DNA of 64,000 nt. Source: Streptomyces sp. DT2A-34. GTDB taxonomy: Bacteria; Actinomycetota; Actinomycetes; Streptomycetales; Streptomycetaceae. The DNA lies in contig NZ_JASTWJ010000001.1 of NCBI RefSeq assembly GCF_030499515.1, positions 3,204,001-3,268,000 on the forward strand. The letters are read 5' to 3'. The notes under the pieces are model-generated. The model saw nothing but the letters and a program-made list of their open reading frames with translations. It made no database searches and had not been told where the DNA came from. Of this stretch, positions 1 to 11,591 are shown piece by piece (position 1 is the stretch's first letter; each line of letters opens with the position of its first letter). A program made the position numbers and the translations under genes.

Positions 1-2
1 AG

Positions 3-770
<768 letters not shown>

Positions 771-800
771 GTCGCCGGTGCGCGCGGGCCTGCTGGGGGT

Positions 801-818
801 CCGGGGGTTATCCCCCGG
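801..818 (+). terminator. Hairpin downstream of dasR
   Basis: A perfect 7-bp stem (CCGGGGG/CCCCCGG) with a TTAT loop lies 31 bases after the dasR stop. No U-tract follows, which is common for Streptomyces terminators. The rest of 771-940 shows nothing else I can name. Confidence 0.45.
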
Positions 819-944
819 GGTAATGCAGCGTGGCGCGCCTCAAGCGGCCCCAGGATTAGGGCCCTTCGCGTACTGCACGCGGTGTAGCGCAACTGCCGCC
901 GCTGCTCTACGTTCCTCCCGTCGCCGCATGGACGGGAGGACTCC

Positions 945-3055
<2,111 letters not shown>

Positions 3056-3084
<29 letters not shown>

Positions 3085-3256
3085 GGGCGTGCGCTGGTAT
3101 GTGCGGGAGCTGACCGACGAGTCGGCGTACGACCGCTATGTCGCGCACATCCGCCGGGACCACCCGCAGGCGGACGCGCCCTCACGGCGGACGTTCGAGC
3201 GCATGCGCACCGACCGTCAGGAGCAGGACCCCCGGCAGGGCTTCCGCTGCTGCTGA
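3056..3256 (+). CDS. YbdD/YjiX-family CstA partner (DUF466)
   Basis: A 66-residue basic protein beginning MTSALRRALRGVRWYV and ending in the conserved FRCC. This is the family signature of the small YbdD/YjiX proteins encoded just after cstA-type transporters, which are needed with the transporter for pyruvate uptake in Enterobacteria. The ATG lies inside the end of cstA (29-base overlap), implying translational coupling. The gene is intact even though cstA upstream is frameshifted, so its translation may suffer if coupling is lost. Confidence 0.85.
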
Positions 3257-3376
3257 GCGGCAAGCGCTATCAGTTGAGTGCTATCCGTTATACGGACGGG
3301 GGTTCCATAAAGCGGAACCGTCGCCTAGATTTCCTGCGCATTGCACAGGTGATCAGTGAGGGGACGGAGCCGTCGT

Positions 3377-3628
3377 ATGTCTGATGCGCCAGAAGTGAGA
3401 CCACCGGTGGTGACACCCGTGCGCGTGGTCATCGCCCTCTGCCTGATCGCGCCGTTCGTGGCGATGCTGTGGGTCGGCTCGTACGCGAAGGTGGACCCGG
3501 CCTTCGCCGGCATCCCGTTCTTCTACTGGTACCAGATGCTGTGGGTGCTGATCTCCACCGCACTGACGATGATCGCGTACAAGCTGTGGCAGCGTGACCA
3601 GCGTGCACGCCGTGGGGGTGCCGAGTGA
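3377..3628 (+). CDS. DUF3311 small membrane protein, symporter partner
   Basis: An 83-residue protein with two predicted membrane helices (about residues 17-37 and 49-68) separated by a loop containing FFYWYQ. DUF3311 proteins are typically encoded immediately before a sodium:solute symporter, as here, and probably act as its accessory subunit. I chose the ATG at 3377 (MSDAPEV) rather than the start 21 bases upstream, because a GGGGACGGAG ribosome-binding site precedes it. The stop overlaps the symporter start by four bases (GTGA), so the two are translationally coupled. Confidence 0.8.
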   Translation: MSDAPEVRPPVVTPVRVVIALCLIAPFVAMLWVGSYAKVDPAFAGIPFFYWYQMLWVLISTALTMIAYKLWQRDQRARRGGAE

Positions 3629-5235
3629 ACGACGGCGTGAACGGCGTCGCACTCGCCGTCTTCATCATCTTCTTCCTGGCCGTCACGGTCATGGGCTTCC
3701 TGGCCTCGCGCTGGCGCAAGGCCGAGAACGAGCACAGCCTCGACGAATGGGGCCTGGGCGGCCGGTCGTTCGGCACCTGGGTGACCTGGTTCCTGCTCGG
3801 CGGCGACCTGTACACGGCGTACACCTTCGTGGCGGTCCCGGCGGCGATCTACGCGGCCGGCGCGGCGGGCTTCTTCGCGGTGCCGTACACGATCCTGGTG
3901 TACCCGCTGATCTTCACCTTCCTGCCCCGCCTCTGGTCGGTCTCGCACAAGCACGGATACGTCACGACCTCGGACTTCGTGCGCGGCCGCTTCGGCTCGA
4001 AGAGCCTGTCGCTGGCCGTGGCCGTCACCGGCCTGCTGGCGACCATGCCGTACATCGCGCTCCAGCTGGTCGGCATCCAGGCGGTGCTGGACGTGATGGG
4101 CGTGGGCGGCGGCGAGAACACCAACTGGTTCGTGAAGGACCTCCCCCTCCTCATCGCCTTCGGTGTGCTGGCGGCGTACACCTACTCCTCGGGTCTGCGC
4201 GCCCCGGCGCTGATCGCGTTCGTGAAGGACACGCTGATCTACGTCGTCATCGCGGTGGCGATCATCTACATCCCGATCAAGCTGGGCGGGTTCGACGAGA
4301 TCTTCGGCGCGGCGAGCGAGAAGTACACGGCAGCCAAGGCCGGCGGTCTGATCCCGCCGGAGGCGGGCCAGTGGACGTACGCCACGCTGGCGTTGGGCTC
4401 CGCGCTCGCGCTGTTCATGTACCCGCACTCGATCACCGCGACGCTCTCCTCCAGGAGCCGTGAGGTGATCCGCCGCAACACCACGATCCTGCCGCTGTAC
4501 TCCCTCATGCTCGGCCTGCTGGCCCTGCTGGGCTTCATGGCGATCGCGGCCGGAGTCTCGGTCACCAACCCCCAGCTGGCGATCCCGCAGCTCTTCGAGG
4601 ACATGTTCCCGTCCTGGTTCGCGGGCGTGGCCTTCGCGGCGATCGGCATCGGCGCCCTCGTCCCCGCGGCCATCATGTCCATCGCGGCCGCGAACCTCTT
4701 CACCCGCAACATCTACAAGGACTTCATCAAGCCGGACGCCACTCCCGCGCAGGAGACCAAGGTCTCCAAGCTGGTGTCCCTGCTGGTGAAGGTTGGTGCA
4801 CTGGTCTTCGTCCTGACGATGGACAAGACGGTCGCGATCAACTTCCAGCTCCTGGGCGGCATCTGGATCCTGCAGACCTTCCCGGCCCTGGTCGGCGGCC
4901 TGTTCACCCGCTGGTTCCACCGCTGGGCCCTGCTGGCCGGCTGGGCGGTCGGCATGATCTACGGCACGGTCGCCGCGTACGGCGTCGCCTCGCCGACGCA
5001 GAAGCACTTCGGCGGCTCGGCGAAGGAGATCCCCGGCATCGGGGAGATCGGCTACATCGGCCTGACGGCGTTCGTGCTGAACGTGGTGGTGACGGTCGTC
5101 CTCACCTTCGTCCTGAAGGCGGCGAAGGCCCCGGAGGGCATCGACGAGACCAGCCCGGAGGACTACACGGCGGACGCGGGCGACCCGGGCGTGAAGGTGG
5201 AACTGCCGCCTGCGACCGCGGGCACGTCCCACTGA
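3625..5235 (+). CDS. Sodium:solute symporter (monocarboxylate permease-like)
   Basis: A 536-residue SSS-family transporter with about 13 hydrophobic helices. Recognisable family features are GGRSFGTWVTWFLLGGDLYTAY near the N-terminus (given here as positions about 36-57) and the helix with ALFMYPHSITATLSSRS in the middle. With the DUF3311 partner it resembles the MctP-type uptake systems for lactate, pyruvate or acetate; the substrate is inferred from the family, not from a diagnostic residue. The GTG start overlaps the DUF3311 stop. A strong hairpin terminator follows at 5250. The C-terminal tail of about 40 residues is hydrophilic and cytosolic. Confidence 0.85.
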   Translation: MNDGVNGVALAVFIIFFLAVTVMGFLASRWRKAENEHSLDEWGLGGRSFGTWVTWFLLGGDLYTAYTFVAVPAAIYAAGAAGFFAVPYTILVYPLIFTFLPRLWSVSHKHGYVTTSDFVRGRFGSKSLSLAVAVTGLLATMPYIALQLVGIQAVLDVMGVGGGENTNWFVKDLPLLIAFGVLAAYTYSSGLRAPALIAFVKDTLIYVVIAVAIIYIPIKLGGFDEIFGAASEKYTAAKAGGLIPPEAGQWTYATLALGSALALFMYPHSITATLSSRSREVIRRNTTILPLYSLMLGLLALLGFMAIAAGVSVTNPQLAIPQLFEDMFPSWFAGVAFAAIGIGALVPAAIMSIAAANLFTRNIYKDFIKPDATPAQETKVSKLVSLLVKVGALVFVLTMDKTVAINFQLLGGIWILQTFPALVGGLFTRWFHRWALLAGWAVGMIYGTVAAYGVASPTQKHFGGSAKEIPGIGEIGYIGLTAFVLNVVVTVVLTFVLKAAKAPEGIDETSPEDYTADAGDPGVKVELPPATAGTSH

Positions 5236-5249
5236 GTACCTGGCATCGA

Positions 5250-5277
5250 CGGGCCGTCGGAGAAATCCGGCGGCCCG
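5250..5277 (+). terminator. Intrinsic terminator after symporter
   Basis: A 12-bp stem (CGGGCCGTCGGA with TCCGGCGGCCCG, one G-T pair) closed by a GAAA tetraloop, followed by TTGT. It lies 14 bases after the symporter stop and ends the cstA-symporter transcription unit. Confidence 0.75.
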
Positions 5278-5307
5278 TTGTCGTACCCGTCCGGCACACT
5301 CACCTGC

Positions 5308-5814
5308 ATGGACATCGTGATCCGGCAGGCGGACCCCGCTGAGTACGAAGCCCTGGGCGAGATCACCGCCCAGGCCTACCTCCAGGACGGCCTCCTGGAC
5401 TTCGGGGAGAGCGACGAATACCTCGGTGAACTGAAGGACGTGGCCAAGCGGGCGGCCGCCGCCGAGGTGCTGGTGGCGGTCGAGAAGGGCCGGCTGCTGG
5501 GCGGCGTGACCTTCGTACCGAGCGGCGGGCCGATGGCCGACATAGCGCGCTCCGGCGAGGCCGAGATCCGCATGCTGGCGGTCTCGCGGGAGGCACGCGG
5601 CCGGGGCGCCGGCGAGGCCCTCGTACGCGCCTGCGTCGACCGCGCACGGGCCACGGAGGGCTGCGTACGCATCGTCCTGTCGACCCAGCGCACCATGCAC
5701 AGCGCCCACCGCATCTACGAGCGCCTGGGCTTCGTCCGCACGCCCGCGCGGGACTGGAACCCGATCCCGGCCCTCGCCGACATCACTCTCCTCACCTACG
5801 AGTTGACGCTCTGA
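5308..5814 (+). CDS. GNAT-family N-acetyltransferase
   Basis: A 168-residue protein with the GNAT fold. The acetyl-CoA pyrophosphate-binding motif A is visible as REARGRGAGEAL (about residues 93-104), after the strand RMLAVS; the C-terminal half has the HRIYERLGF motif typical of the family. The substrate cannot be told from the sequence. I chose ATG 5308 (MDIVIRQADP) because it starts the first beta strand; an upstream TTG at 5278 would add ten residues that overlap the terminator. It is a single gene followed by the nrd regulatory region. Confidence 0.8.
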   Translation: MDIVIRQADPAEYEALGEITAQAYLQDGLLDFGESDEYLGELKDVAKRAAAAEVLVAVEKGRLLGGVTFVPSGGPMADIARSGEAEIRMLAVSREARGRGAGEALVRACVDRARATEGCVRIVLSTQRTMHSAHRIYERLGFVRTPARDWNPIPALADITLLTYELTL

Positions 5815-5824
5815 AACCACCCCG

Positions 5825-5871
5825 ACACAACATCTGGGGGTGACACGACAGCCCGACACAAGATGTATGCT
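5825..5871 (+). promoter_or_regulatory. Tandem NrdR boxes before nrdAB
   Basis: Two related 16-base elements starting ACACAACATCT (5825) and ACACAAGATGT (5856), each preceded by CCCG. They resemble the NrdR box consensus (ACAC-A-AT-T). Their starts are 31 bp apart, about three helical turns, as is usual for paired NrdR sites. NrdR is the zinc-ribbon/ATP-cone repressor of ribonucleotide reductase genes in Streptomyces. The boxes probably overlap the nrd promoter just upstream of the riboswitch. Confidence 0.75.
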
Positions 5872-5877
5872 CATGCT

Positions 5878-5993
5878 CGCTGTCGCCGCAGGGGAATCCG
5901 GTGCGAATCCGGAACTGTCCCGCAACGGTGTACTCGTACACGTATGCCCGCATGCCGTCGTACGAGAGTCAGTCCGAGGACCTGCCGACAGTG
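5878..5993 (+). ncRNA. Cobalamin (coenzyme B12) riboswitch, nrd leader
   Basis: The core AATCCGGTGCGAATCCGGA (5895-5913) followed by CCCGCAACGGTG matches the conserved cobalamin aptamer. The B12 box is recognisable at about 5968-5987 (AGTC near its start, GACCTGCC at its end). A closing P1 stem can be drawn from CTGTCG (5880-5885) and CGACAG (5986-5991). The aptamer is compact (about 112 nt). A GGCC-AACC-GGCC inverted repeat at 5999-6010 may belong to the expression platform. B12 repression of the class Ia nrd operon through a riboswitch is known in S. coelicolor; it lets the B12-dependent class II enzyme take over. Confidence 0.92.
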
Positions 5994-6129
5994 CGCCCGG
6001 CCAACCGGCCGGTGCGTTCTGACGTCCGGGCCTCGTGGAATGGGCCGGTGGACGCGACGCCGCGTGCGCTCGTGTGCTGCCGGCTGCCCTCCCGCAAGGC
6101 CCCCGTGCCGAGCGAGGGAGAGCCCCCAC

Positions 6130-8517
6130 GTGACCATCGCGCCAGCAGAACCGGCCTCAGCCGTCCCGACCGTCCCGACGGACGAGGACGCTCCGGGAAC
6201 CGCCTTGTTGCGGACCCTGACCGAGCTGACCGCCGACCTCCCCGACGCCGACCCCGGCCGGGTCGCCGCCGCCGCGTTGCGCGGCCGGTCCGCCGTCGCG
6301 GACGAAGCGGAGCTGCGCGAGCTGGCCACCGAGGCGGCGGCCGGTCTCATCTCCGAGGACCCCGCCTACAGCAGACTGGCCGCCCGGCTGCTGACCATCT
6401 CCATCGCCGCCGAGGCCGCCTCGCAGGGCGTCACGTCCTTCACCGAGTCGGTGGCCGTCGGGCATCGCGAGGGGCTCATCGCCGACCGGACCGCCGAGTT
6501 CGTGCGCCTGCACGCCGCCCGCCTCGACGACCTGATCGACACCGGTGCCGACGACCGCTTCGGCTACTTCGGCCTGCGCACCCTGCACAGCCGGTACCTG
6601 CTCCGGCATCCCCTCACCCGCAAGGTCATCGAGACGCCCCAGCACTTCATGCTGCGCGTCGCCGCCGGTCTCGCCGAGGACGACACGATGAGGTCCGTAG
6701 ACGAAGTCGCCGCGCTCTACGGGCTCATGAGCCGCCTCGACTACCTCCCCTCCTCCCCCACGCTCTTCAACTCCGGCACCCGCCACCCCCAGATGTCGTC
6801 CTGCTATCTCCTCGACTCCCCGAAGGACGAGCTGGACTCCATCTACGACCGCTACCACCAGGTCGCCCGCCTCTCCAAGCACGCCGGCGGCATCGGTCTG
6901 TCGTACTCCCGTATCCGCAGCCGCGGTTCGCTGATCCGCGGCACCAACGGGCACTCCAACGGCATCGTCCCGTTCCTGAAGACGCTCGACGCCTCGGTCG
7001 CCGCCGTGAACCAGGGCGGCCGGCGCAAGGGTGCCGCCGCGGTCTACCTGGAGACCTGGCACTCCGACATCGAGGAGTTCCTGGAGCTGCGCGACAACAC
7101 CGGTGAGGACGCCCGCCGTACGCACAACCTCAACCTCGCGCACTGGGTCCCGGACGAGTTCATGCGCCGCGTGAACGCCGACGGCCTGTGGTCCCTGTTC
7201 TCCCCCGCCGACGTGCCCGAGCTGGTCGACCTGTGGGGCGAGGAGTTCGACGCCGCCTACCGCGAGGCCGAGGAGGCGGGCCTCGCGAAGAAGACCATCC
7301 CGGCCCGTGACCTGTACGGCCGCATGATGCGCACCCTCGCGCAGACCGGCAACGGCTGGATGACCTTCAAGGACGCCGCCAACCGCACCGCCAACCAGAC
7401 CGCCCTGCCGGGCCATGTCGTCCACTCCTCCAACCTCTGCACGGAGATCCTGGAGGTCACGGACGACGGGGAGACGGCGGTCTGCAACCTGGGGTCGGTC
7501 AACCTCGGCGCGTTCGTCGACACGACGACCGGCGACATCGACTGGGAGCGGCTCGACGCCACCGTCCGTACCGCCGTCACCTTCCTCGACCGCGTCGTCG
7601 ACATCAACTTCTACCCGACCGAGCAGGCGGGGCGATCGAACGCCAAGTGGCGCCCGGTCGGGCTGGGCGCGATGGGGCTCCAGGACGTCTTCTTCAGGCT
7701 GCGGCTGCCCTTCGACTCGGCCGAGGCGAACCAGCTGTCCACGCGGATCGCCGAGCGCATCATGCTCGCCGCGTACGAGGCCTCCGCCGACCTCGCCGAG
7801 CGCAGCGGCCCGCTGCCGGCCTGGGAGAAGACCCGTACGGCCAAGGGGGTCCTGCACCCCGACCACTACGGCGTCGAGCTGACGTGGCCGGAGCGCTGGG
7901 CCGCGCTGCGGGACCGTATGGCCGCCACCGGTCTGCGCAACTCCCTCCTCCTCGCCATCGCACCCACCGCCACCATCGCGTCCATCGCCGGCGTCTACGA
8001 GTGCATCGAGCCGCAGGTCTCCAACCTGTTCAAGCGCGAGACGCTGTCCGGCGAGTTCCTCCAGGTCAACTCCTACCTGGTCAACGACCTCAAGGAGCTG
8101 GGCGTCTGGGACGCCCGCACCCGTGAGGCGCTGCGCGAGTCGAACGGCTCGGTGCAGGACTTCGCCTGGATCCCGGCGGACGTACGGGCCCTGTACCGCA
8201 CGGCGTGGGAGATCCCGCAGCGCGGGCTCATCGACATGGCCGCCGCCCGCACCCCGTTCCTCGACCAGTCCCAGTCCCTGAACCTCTTCCTGGAGACGCC
8301 GACCATCGGCAAGCTCTCCTCGATGTACGCCTACGCCTGGAAGCAGGGCCTGAAGACGACGTACTACCTGCGCTCGCGCCCGGCGACCCGCATCGCCCGC
8401 GCCGCACAGGCTCAGGCCGCCCAGCCCGAGAAGACCATCCCCGTCCAGCAGGTCGCCGAGCCCGACGCCGTCGCCTGCTCCCTGGAAAACCCCGAGTCCT
8501 GCGAGGCCTGCCAGTAA
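6130..8517 (+). CDS. nrdA: Class Ia ribonucleotide reductase, large subunit
   Basis: A 795-residue alpha subunit that reduces ribonucleoside diphosphates. Active-site residues are in place: Cys225 and Cys452 (the reducible pair), Cys437 in NLCTEI (thiyl radical site), Glu439, and Tyr745-Tyr746 in the radical-transfer path. The C-terminal tail carries the redox pair CEAC (791-794). The N-terminal 100 residues are Ala-rich and I do not see a clear ATP-cone motif there. I chose GTG 6130 because it follows GAGGGAGAGCC and the riboswitch leader; the open frame extends upstream only through the RNA aptamer. nrdB follows with a one-base overlap (TAATG). Confidence 0.95.
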   Translation: MTIAPAEPASAVPTVPTDEDAPGTALLRTLTELTADLPDADPGRVAAAALRGRSAVADEAELRELATEAAAGLISEDPAYSRLAARLLTISIAAEAASQGVTSFTESVAVGHREGLIADRTAEFVRLHAARLDDLIDTGADDRFGYFGLRTLHSRYLLRHPLTRKVIETPQHFMLRVAAGLAEDDTMRSVDEVAALYGLMSRLDYLPSSPTLFNSGTRHPQMSSCYLLDSPKDELDSIYDRYHQVARLSKHAGGIGLSYSRIRSRGSLIRGTNGHSNGIVPFLKTLDASVAAVNQGGRRKGAAAVYLETWHSDIEEFLELRDNTGEDARRTHNLNLAHWVPDEFMRRVNADGLWSLFSPADVPELVDLWGEEFDAAYREAEEAGLAKKTIPARDLYGRMMRTLAQTGNGWMTFKDAANRTANQTALPGHVVHSSNLCTEILEVTDDGETAVCNLGSVNLGAFVDTTTGDIDWERLDATVRTAVTFLDRVVDINFYPTEQAGRSNAKWRPVGLGAMGLQDVFFRLRLPFDSAEANQLSTRIAERIMLAAYEASADLAERSGPLPAWEKTRTAKGVLHPDHYGVELTWPERWAALRDRMAATGLRNSLLLAIAPTATIASIAGVYECIEPQVSNLFKRETLSGEFLQVNSYLVNDLKELGVWDARTREALRESNGSVQDFAWIPADVRALYRTAWEIPQRGLIDMAAARTPFLDQSQSLNLFLETPTIGKLSSMYAYAWKQGLKTTYYLRSRPATRIARAAQAQAAQPEKTIPVQQVAEPDAVACSLENPESCEACQ

Positions 8518-9524
8518 TGTCCCACCAGAACCTGCTCGACCCCGGCTTCGAGCTGACGCTGCGCCCGATGCGCTACCCGGACTTCTACGAGCGCTACCGG
8601 GACGCCATCAAGAACACCTGGACGGTGGAGGAGGTCGACCTCCACTCGGACGTCGCGGACCTCGCCAAGCTCACCCCCGCCGAGCACCACCTCATCGGCC
8701 GTCTGGTGGCCTTCTTCGCGACGGGTGACTCGATCGTCGCGAACAACCTGGTGCTGACGCTCTACAAGCACATCAACTCCCCCGAGGCGCGGCTCTACTT
8801 GAGCCGTCAGCTCTTCGAGGAGGCCGTCCACGTCCAGTTCTATCTGACGCTGCTGGACACCTACCTGCCCGACCCGGAGGACCGCACCGCCGCCTTCGCG
8901 GCCGTGGAGAACATCCCCTCCATCCGCGAGAAGGCCGAGTTCTGCTTCAAGTGGATGGACTCAGTGGAGAAGCTGGACCGCCTGGAGACCAAGGCCGACC
9001 GGCGCCGCTTCCTGCTCAACCTGATCTGCTTCGCCGCGTGCATCGAGGGCCTGTTCTTCTACGGCGCCTTCGCCTACGTCTACTGGTTCCGCAGCCGCGG
9101 CCTGCTGCACGGCCTGGCCACCGGCACCAACTGGGTGTTCCGCGACGAGACGATGCACATGTCCTTCGCCTTCGACATCGTCGACACCGTCCGCAAGGAG
9201 GAGCCGGAGCTCTTCGACGACGAACTCCAGCAGCAGGTCACCGACATGCTGAGGGAGGCTGTCGAGGCCGAGCTCCAGTTCGGGCGCGACCTGTGCGGTG
9301 AAGGCCTCCCGGGCATGAACACCGACTCGATGCGGCAGTACCTGGAGTGTGTCGCCGACCAGCGTCTGACTCGCCTCGGCTTCGCCCCGGTGTACGGCTC
9401 CGAGAACCCCTTCTCCTTCATGGAGCTGCAGGGCGTTCAGGAGCTCACCAACTTCTTCGAGCGGCGTCCGTCGGCGTACCAGGTCGCCGTGGAGGGCACG
9501 GTCGACCTGGACGAGGACTTCTGA
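8517..9524 (+). CDS. nrdB: Class Ia ribonucleotide reductase, small subunit
   Basis: A 335-residue beta subunit holding the diiron-tyrosyl radical cofactor. The ligands are visible: Asp71, Glu102 and His105 (EAVH) for iron 1, Glu177, Glu211 and His214 (RDETMH) for iron 2, and the radical Tyr109 four residues after His105. The presence of the tyrosine marks it as an active class Ia/Ib type, not a Tyr-less class Ic protein. The ATG overlaps the nrdA stop, so the subunits are made in step from the B12-controlled transcript. Downstream lies a convergent gene and no clear hairpin. Confidence 0.95.
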   Translation: MSHQNLLDPGFELTLRPMRYPDFYERYRDAIKNTWTVEEVDLHSDVADLAKLTPAEHHLIGRLVAFFATGDSIVANNLVLTLYKHINSPEARLYLSRQLFEEAVHVQFYLTLLDTYLPDPEDRTAAFAAVENIPSIREKAEFCFKWMDSVEKLDRLETKADRRRFLLNLICFAACIEGLFFYGAFAYVYWFRSRGLLHGLATGTNWVFRDETMHMSFAFDIVDTVRKEEPELFDDELQQQVTDMLREAVEAELQFGRDLCGEGLPGMNTDSMRQYLECVADQRLTRLGFAPVYGSENPFSFMELQGVQELTNFFERRPSAYQVAVEGTVDLDEDF

Positions 9525-9540
9525 GCCGTACTTCTCAGCC

Positions 9541-10320
9541 TTACTTCAGCGTGACGGCGTCCCCGGCCGACACGACCCGCGCGGTCGTCGTCGTGCCGGG
9601 GAAGTACCAGCGCCAGCTGCCCGCCGAGGTGACGGTCACCTTGGTGCTGAGCTTGCCGTGCGTGCCCGTCTGCACGGTCTTGACCGTGCTGTAGTGGGCG
9701 CCGCCGGCGGGCCGGAACTGGAGCTTGACCGCCTGTTGCGTGTACCCGTGGTACTCGAGGTTCTCCCAGTTCGCGCGCGTCAGCTTGCCGTTGACGGTGA
9801 GCGTGGTGCCCTTGGCGACCGGCTCCGGGGTCGCGTCCGTCGTGAGTCTGGAGGCGCGCTTGACCTTGTAGAGGGCGATGCGGTCGGAGATCCAGTAGTC
9901 ACCGTCGTTCGCGTTGACCGTGGCGTTGACCTGCCATTCCCCGGCGGTCTTGTTGCTGTCGGCGTCGCTGTAGTGGGGGATCCAGGTCGGAGTGATCCTC
10001 ATCGTGGCCGTGCACACCGATGTGGTCGACGTCTTCTTCACGCACGTCGCGCCGGTCCACTCGGCGAAGCCGCCCCCGTTGGCACTGGACGTGTTGAAGG
10101 TGCTGACGCGGCCGAGCCCCTTCACCCCCGAGTCGTCCTTGATGGTGATGGCGATCGGGTACTCGACGACCTTCGACGTCCCGACGATGACGTTCTTGCC
10201 GTTGTTGACGACCGTCGTGGTGACCCGGATGTCGCCCTCGCCCTCGGCATGGGCGCCGGTGGCCGTGAGCAGGGTCAGGGCTGCCGCCCCGCCTGCCACG
10301 GCCCACAATCTGTGTCTCAT
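9541..10320 (-). CDS. Secreted protein of unknown function
   Basis: A 259-residue protein with a clean Sec signal peptide (MRHRLWAVAGG, hydrophobic core, cleavage about ATGAHA-EG near residue 25). The mature part is rich in Thr, Ser and Val with many short beta-like stretches and one Cys pair (Cys94 and Cys103 or nearby), suggesting an all-beta extracellular fold, possibly with Ig-like repeats. I recognise no catalytic motif. It is convergent with nrdB (16 bases apart) and lies between nrdB and the AraC-type gene that is normally the third nrd gene. Confidence 0.7.
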   Translation of the reverse strand: MRHRLWAVAGGAAALTLLTATGAHAEGEGDIRVTTTVVNNGKNVIVGTSKVVEYPIAITIKDDSGVKGLGRVSTFNTSSANGGGFAEWTGATCVKKTSTTSVCTATMRITPTWIPHYSDADSNKTAGEWQVNATVNANDGDYWISDRIALYKVKRASRLTTDATPEPVAKGTTLTVNGKLTRANWENLEYHGYTQQAVKLQFRPAGGAHYSTVKTVQTGTHGKLSTKVTVTSAGSWRWYFPGTTTTARVVSAGDAVTLK

Positions 10321-10347
10321 GATCCTCCCCTGGTGGTGCAGGAGAGG

Positions 10348-10521
10348 TTACGCCGCCGGCGCGAAGCCCTGCTGCCGGGCCCGGCGTTCCTCCGCCTCCC
10401 TGATCTGACGGTCGATGCGCCGGTCGCGCACGATCCCGATCAGCGACGGGAGGACCAGCAGGACGAACATGCCGAGAACGGTGACCATTGCGAGCAGTCC
10501 TTCTGTCTGTTCCGTAGTCAT
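10348..10521 (-). CDS. Small single-pass membrane protein
   Basis: A 57-residue protein from ATG 10521 (MTTEQTEGLLAMVTV) with one hydrophobic helix (about residues 9-29) and a basic, Arg/Glu-rich cytosolic tail. A GTG 72 bases upstream (10593) is an alternative but adds a non-hydrophobic, Arg-rich leader and almost meets the divergent AraC gene. Function unknown. It may share a transcript with the secreted protein downstream (27-base gap). Confidence 0.6.
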   Translation of the reverse strand: MTTEQTEGLLAMVTVLGMFVLLVLPSLIGIVRDRRIDRQIREAEERRARQQGFAPAA

Positions 10522-10613
10522 GACACCACTGTCGCGCCGGACGCTCCTTACGAACAGTGGCAGGACTGCCGTAGACCCTCGATTTACTGCCACCGGCGAG
10601 GCACACTGGCCGC

Positions 10614-11591
10614 ATGTTGAAGAACGTCGCCTGCGTCCTCGTCGACGGCGCGCACCCCTTCGAACTCGGCGTCGTCTGCGAGGTGTTCGGGCTCGACCGG
10701 AGCGACGAGGGCCTGCCGGTGTACGACTTCGCCGTGGTCTCGGCCGAGGGGTCGGCGCTGAGCACCCACGTCCCCGGCTTCACGGTCTCGACCCCGTACG
10801 GCCTCGATCGCCTGGAGGAGGCAGACCTGATCGCCGTGCCGGCCTCGGACGAGAACGTCACCCGTGACTATCCGCCCGAGCTGCTCGACGCCCTGCGCCG
10901 GGCCGTCGACCGAGGCGCCCGGGTGCTCAGCGTCTGCTCCGGCGTCTTCGTGCTGGGCGCGGCCGGACTGCTCGACGGGCGGCGCTGTGCCGCGCACTGG
11001 CGGCACGCCGAGACACTCGCCCGGCGTTTTCCGCGGGCGGTCGTCGAGCCCGACGTGCTGTACGTCGACGCCGACCCGGTGATCACCTCCGCCGGCACCG
11101 CGGCCGGCATCGACGCCTGCCTGCACATCGTGCGCAAGGAGCAGGGCCCCGAGGTCGCCAACAGGATCGCCCGGCGCATGCTGGTGCCGCCGCACCGGGA
11201 CGGCGGGCAGGCCCAGTACATCGAGCGCCCGCTGCCCCGCTCCGAGTGCGACACCGTCGGCGAGGTGCTGGCGTGGATGGAGCGGCACCTCGACGAGGAG
11301 GTCACCGTCGAGCAGCTCGCCGAGCGTGCGCACATGTCGCCGCGCACCTTCGCCCGCCGCTTCCAGCAGGAGACCGGTACGACTCCCTACCGCTGGATCC
11401 TGCGCCAACGGGTGCTGCTGGCGCAGGAGTTGCTGGAGGCGACGGACGAGACGGTGGACGCGATCGCCGGCCGGACGGGCTTCGGCACGGCGGCCGCGCT
11501 GCGCCATCAATTCGTACGGGCGCTGGGGACGACCCCGAACGCCTACCGCAGGACGTTCCGGGGACCTCAGTCGTTCGCGACCACGGGATAG
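10614..11591 (+). CDS. nrdS: DJ-1/PfpI-AraC regulator, probable NrdS
   Basis: A 325-residue two-domain regulator. The N-terminal part (about 1-170) is a class I glutamine-amidotransferase-like DJ-1/PfpI domain with the nucleophile-elbow-like CSGVF; the C-terminal part (about 215-315) is an AraC double helix-turn-helix ([19 protein letters not shown]). In S. coelicolor an AraC-like gene, nrdS, is the third gene of nrdABS; position and family suggest this is its orthologue. Here two minus-strand genes separate it from nrdB, so it probably has its own promoter. Its 3' end overlaps the convergent peptide deformylase gene by 25 bases. Confidence 0.65.
   Translation: MLKNVACVLVDGAHPFELGVVCEVFGLDRSDEGLPVYDFAVVSAEGSALSTHVPGFTVSTPYGLDRLEEADLIAVPASDENVTRDYPPELLDALRRAVDRGARVLSVCSGVFVLGAAGLLDGRRCAAHWRHAETLARRFPRAVVEPDVLYVDADPVITSAGTAAGIDACLHIVRKEQGPEVANRIARRMLVPPHRDGGQAQYIERPLPRSECDTVGEVLAWMERHLDEEVTVEQLAERAHMSPRTFARRFQQETGTTPYRWILRQRVLLAQELLEATDETVDAIAGRTGFGTAAALRHQFVRALGTTPNAYRRTFRGPQSFATTG

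Noticed and set aside
3523..6129. 868-codon minus-strand open frame
   Set aside because: It runs antisense across the symporter, the acetyltransferase and the riboswitch; no family motif and biased composition.
9525..9545. Terminator between nrdB and the secreted-protein gene
   Set aside because: The 16 bases between the convergent stops hold only imperfect TACTTCTCAG-type repeats and no stable hairpin.
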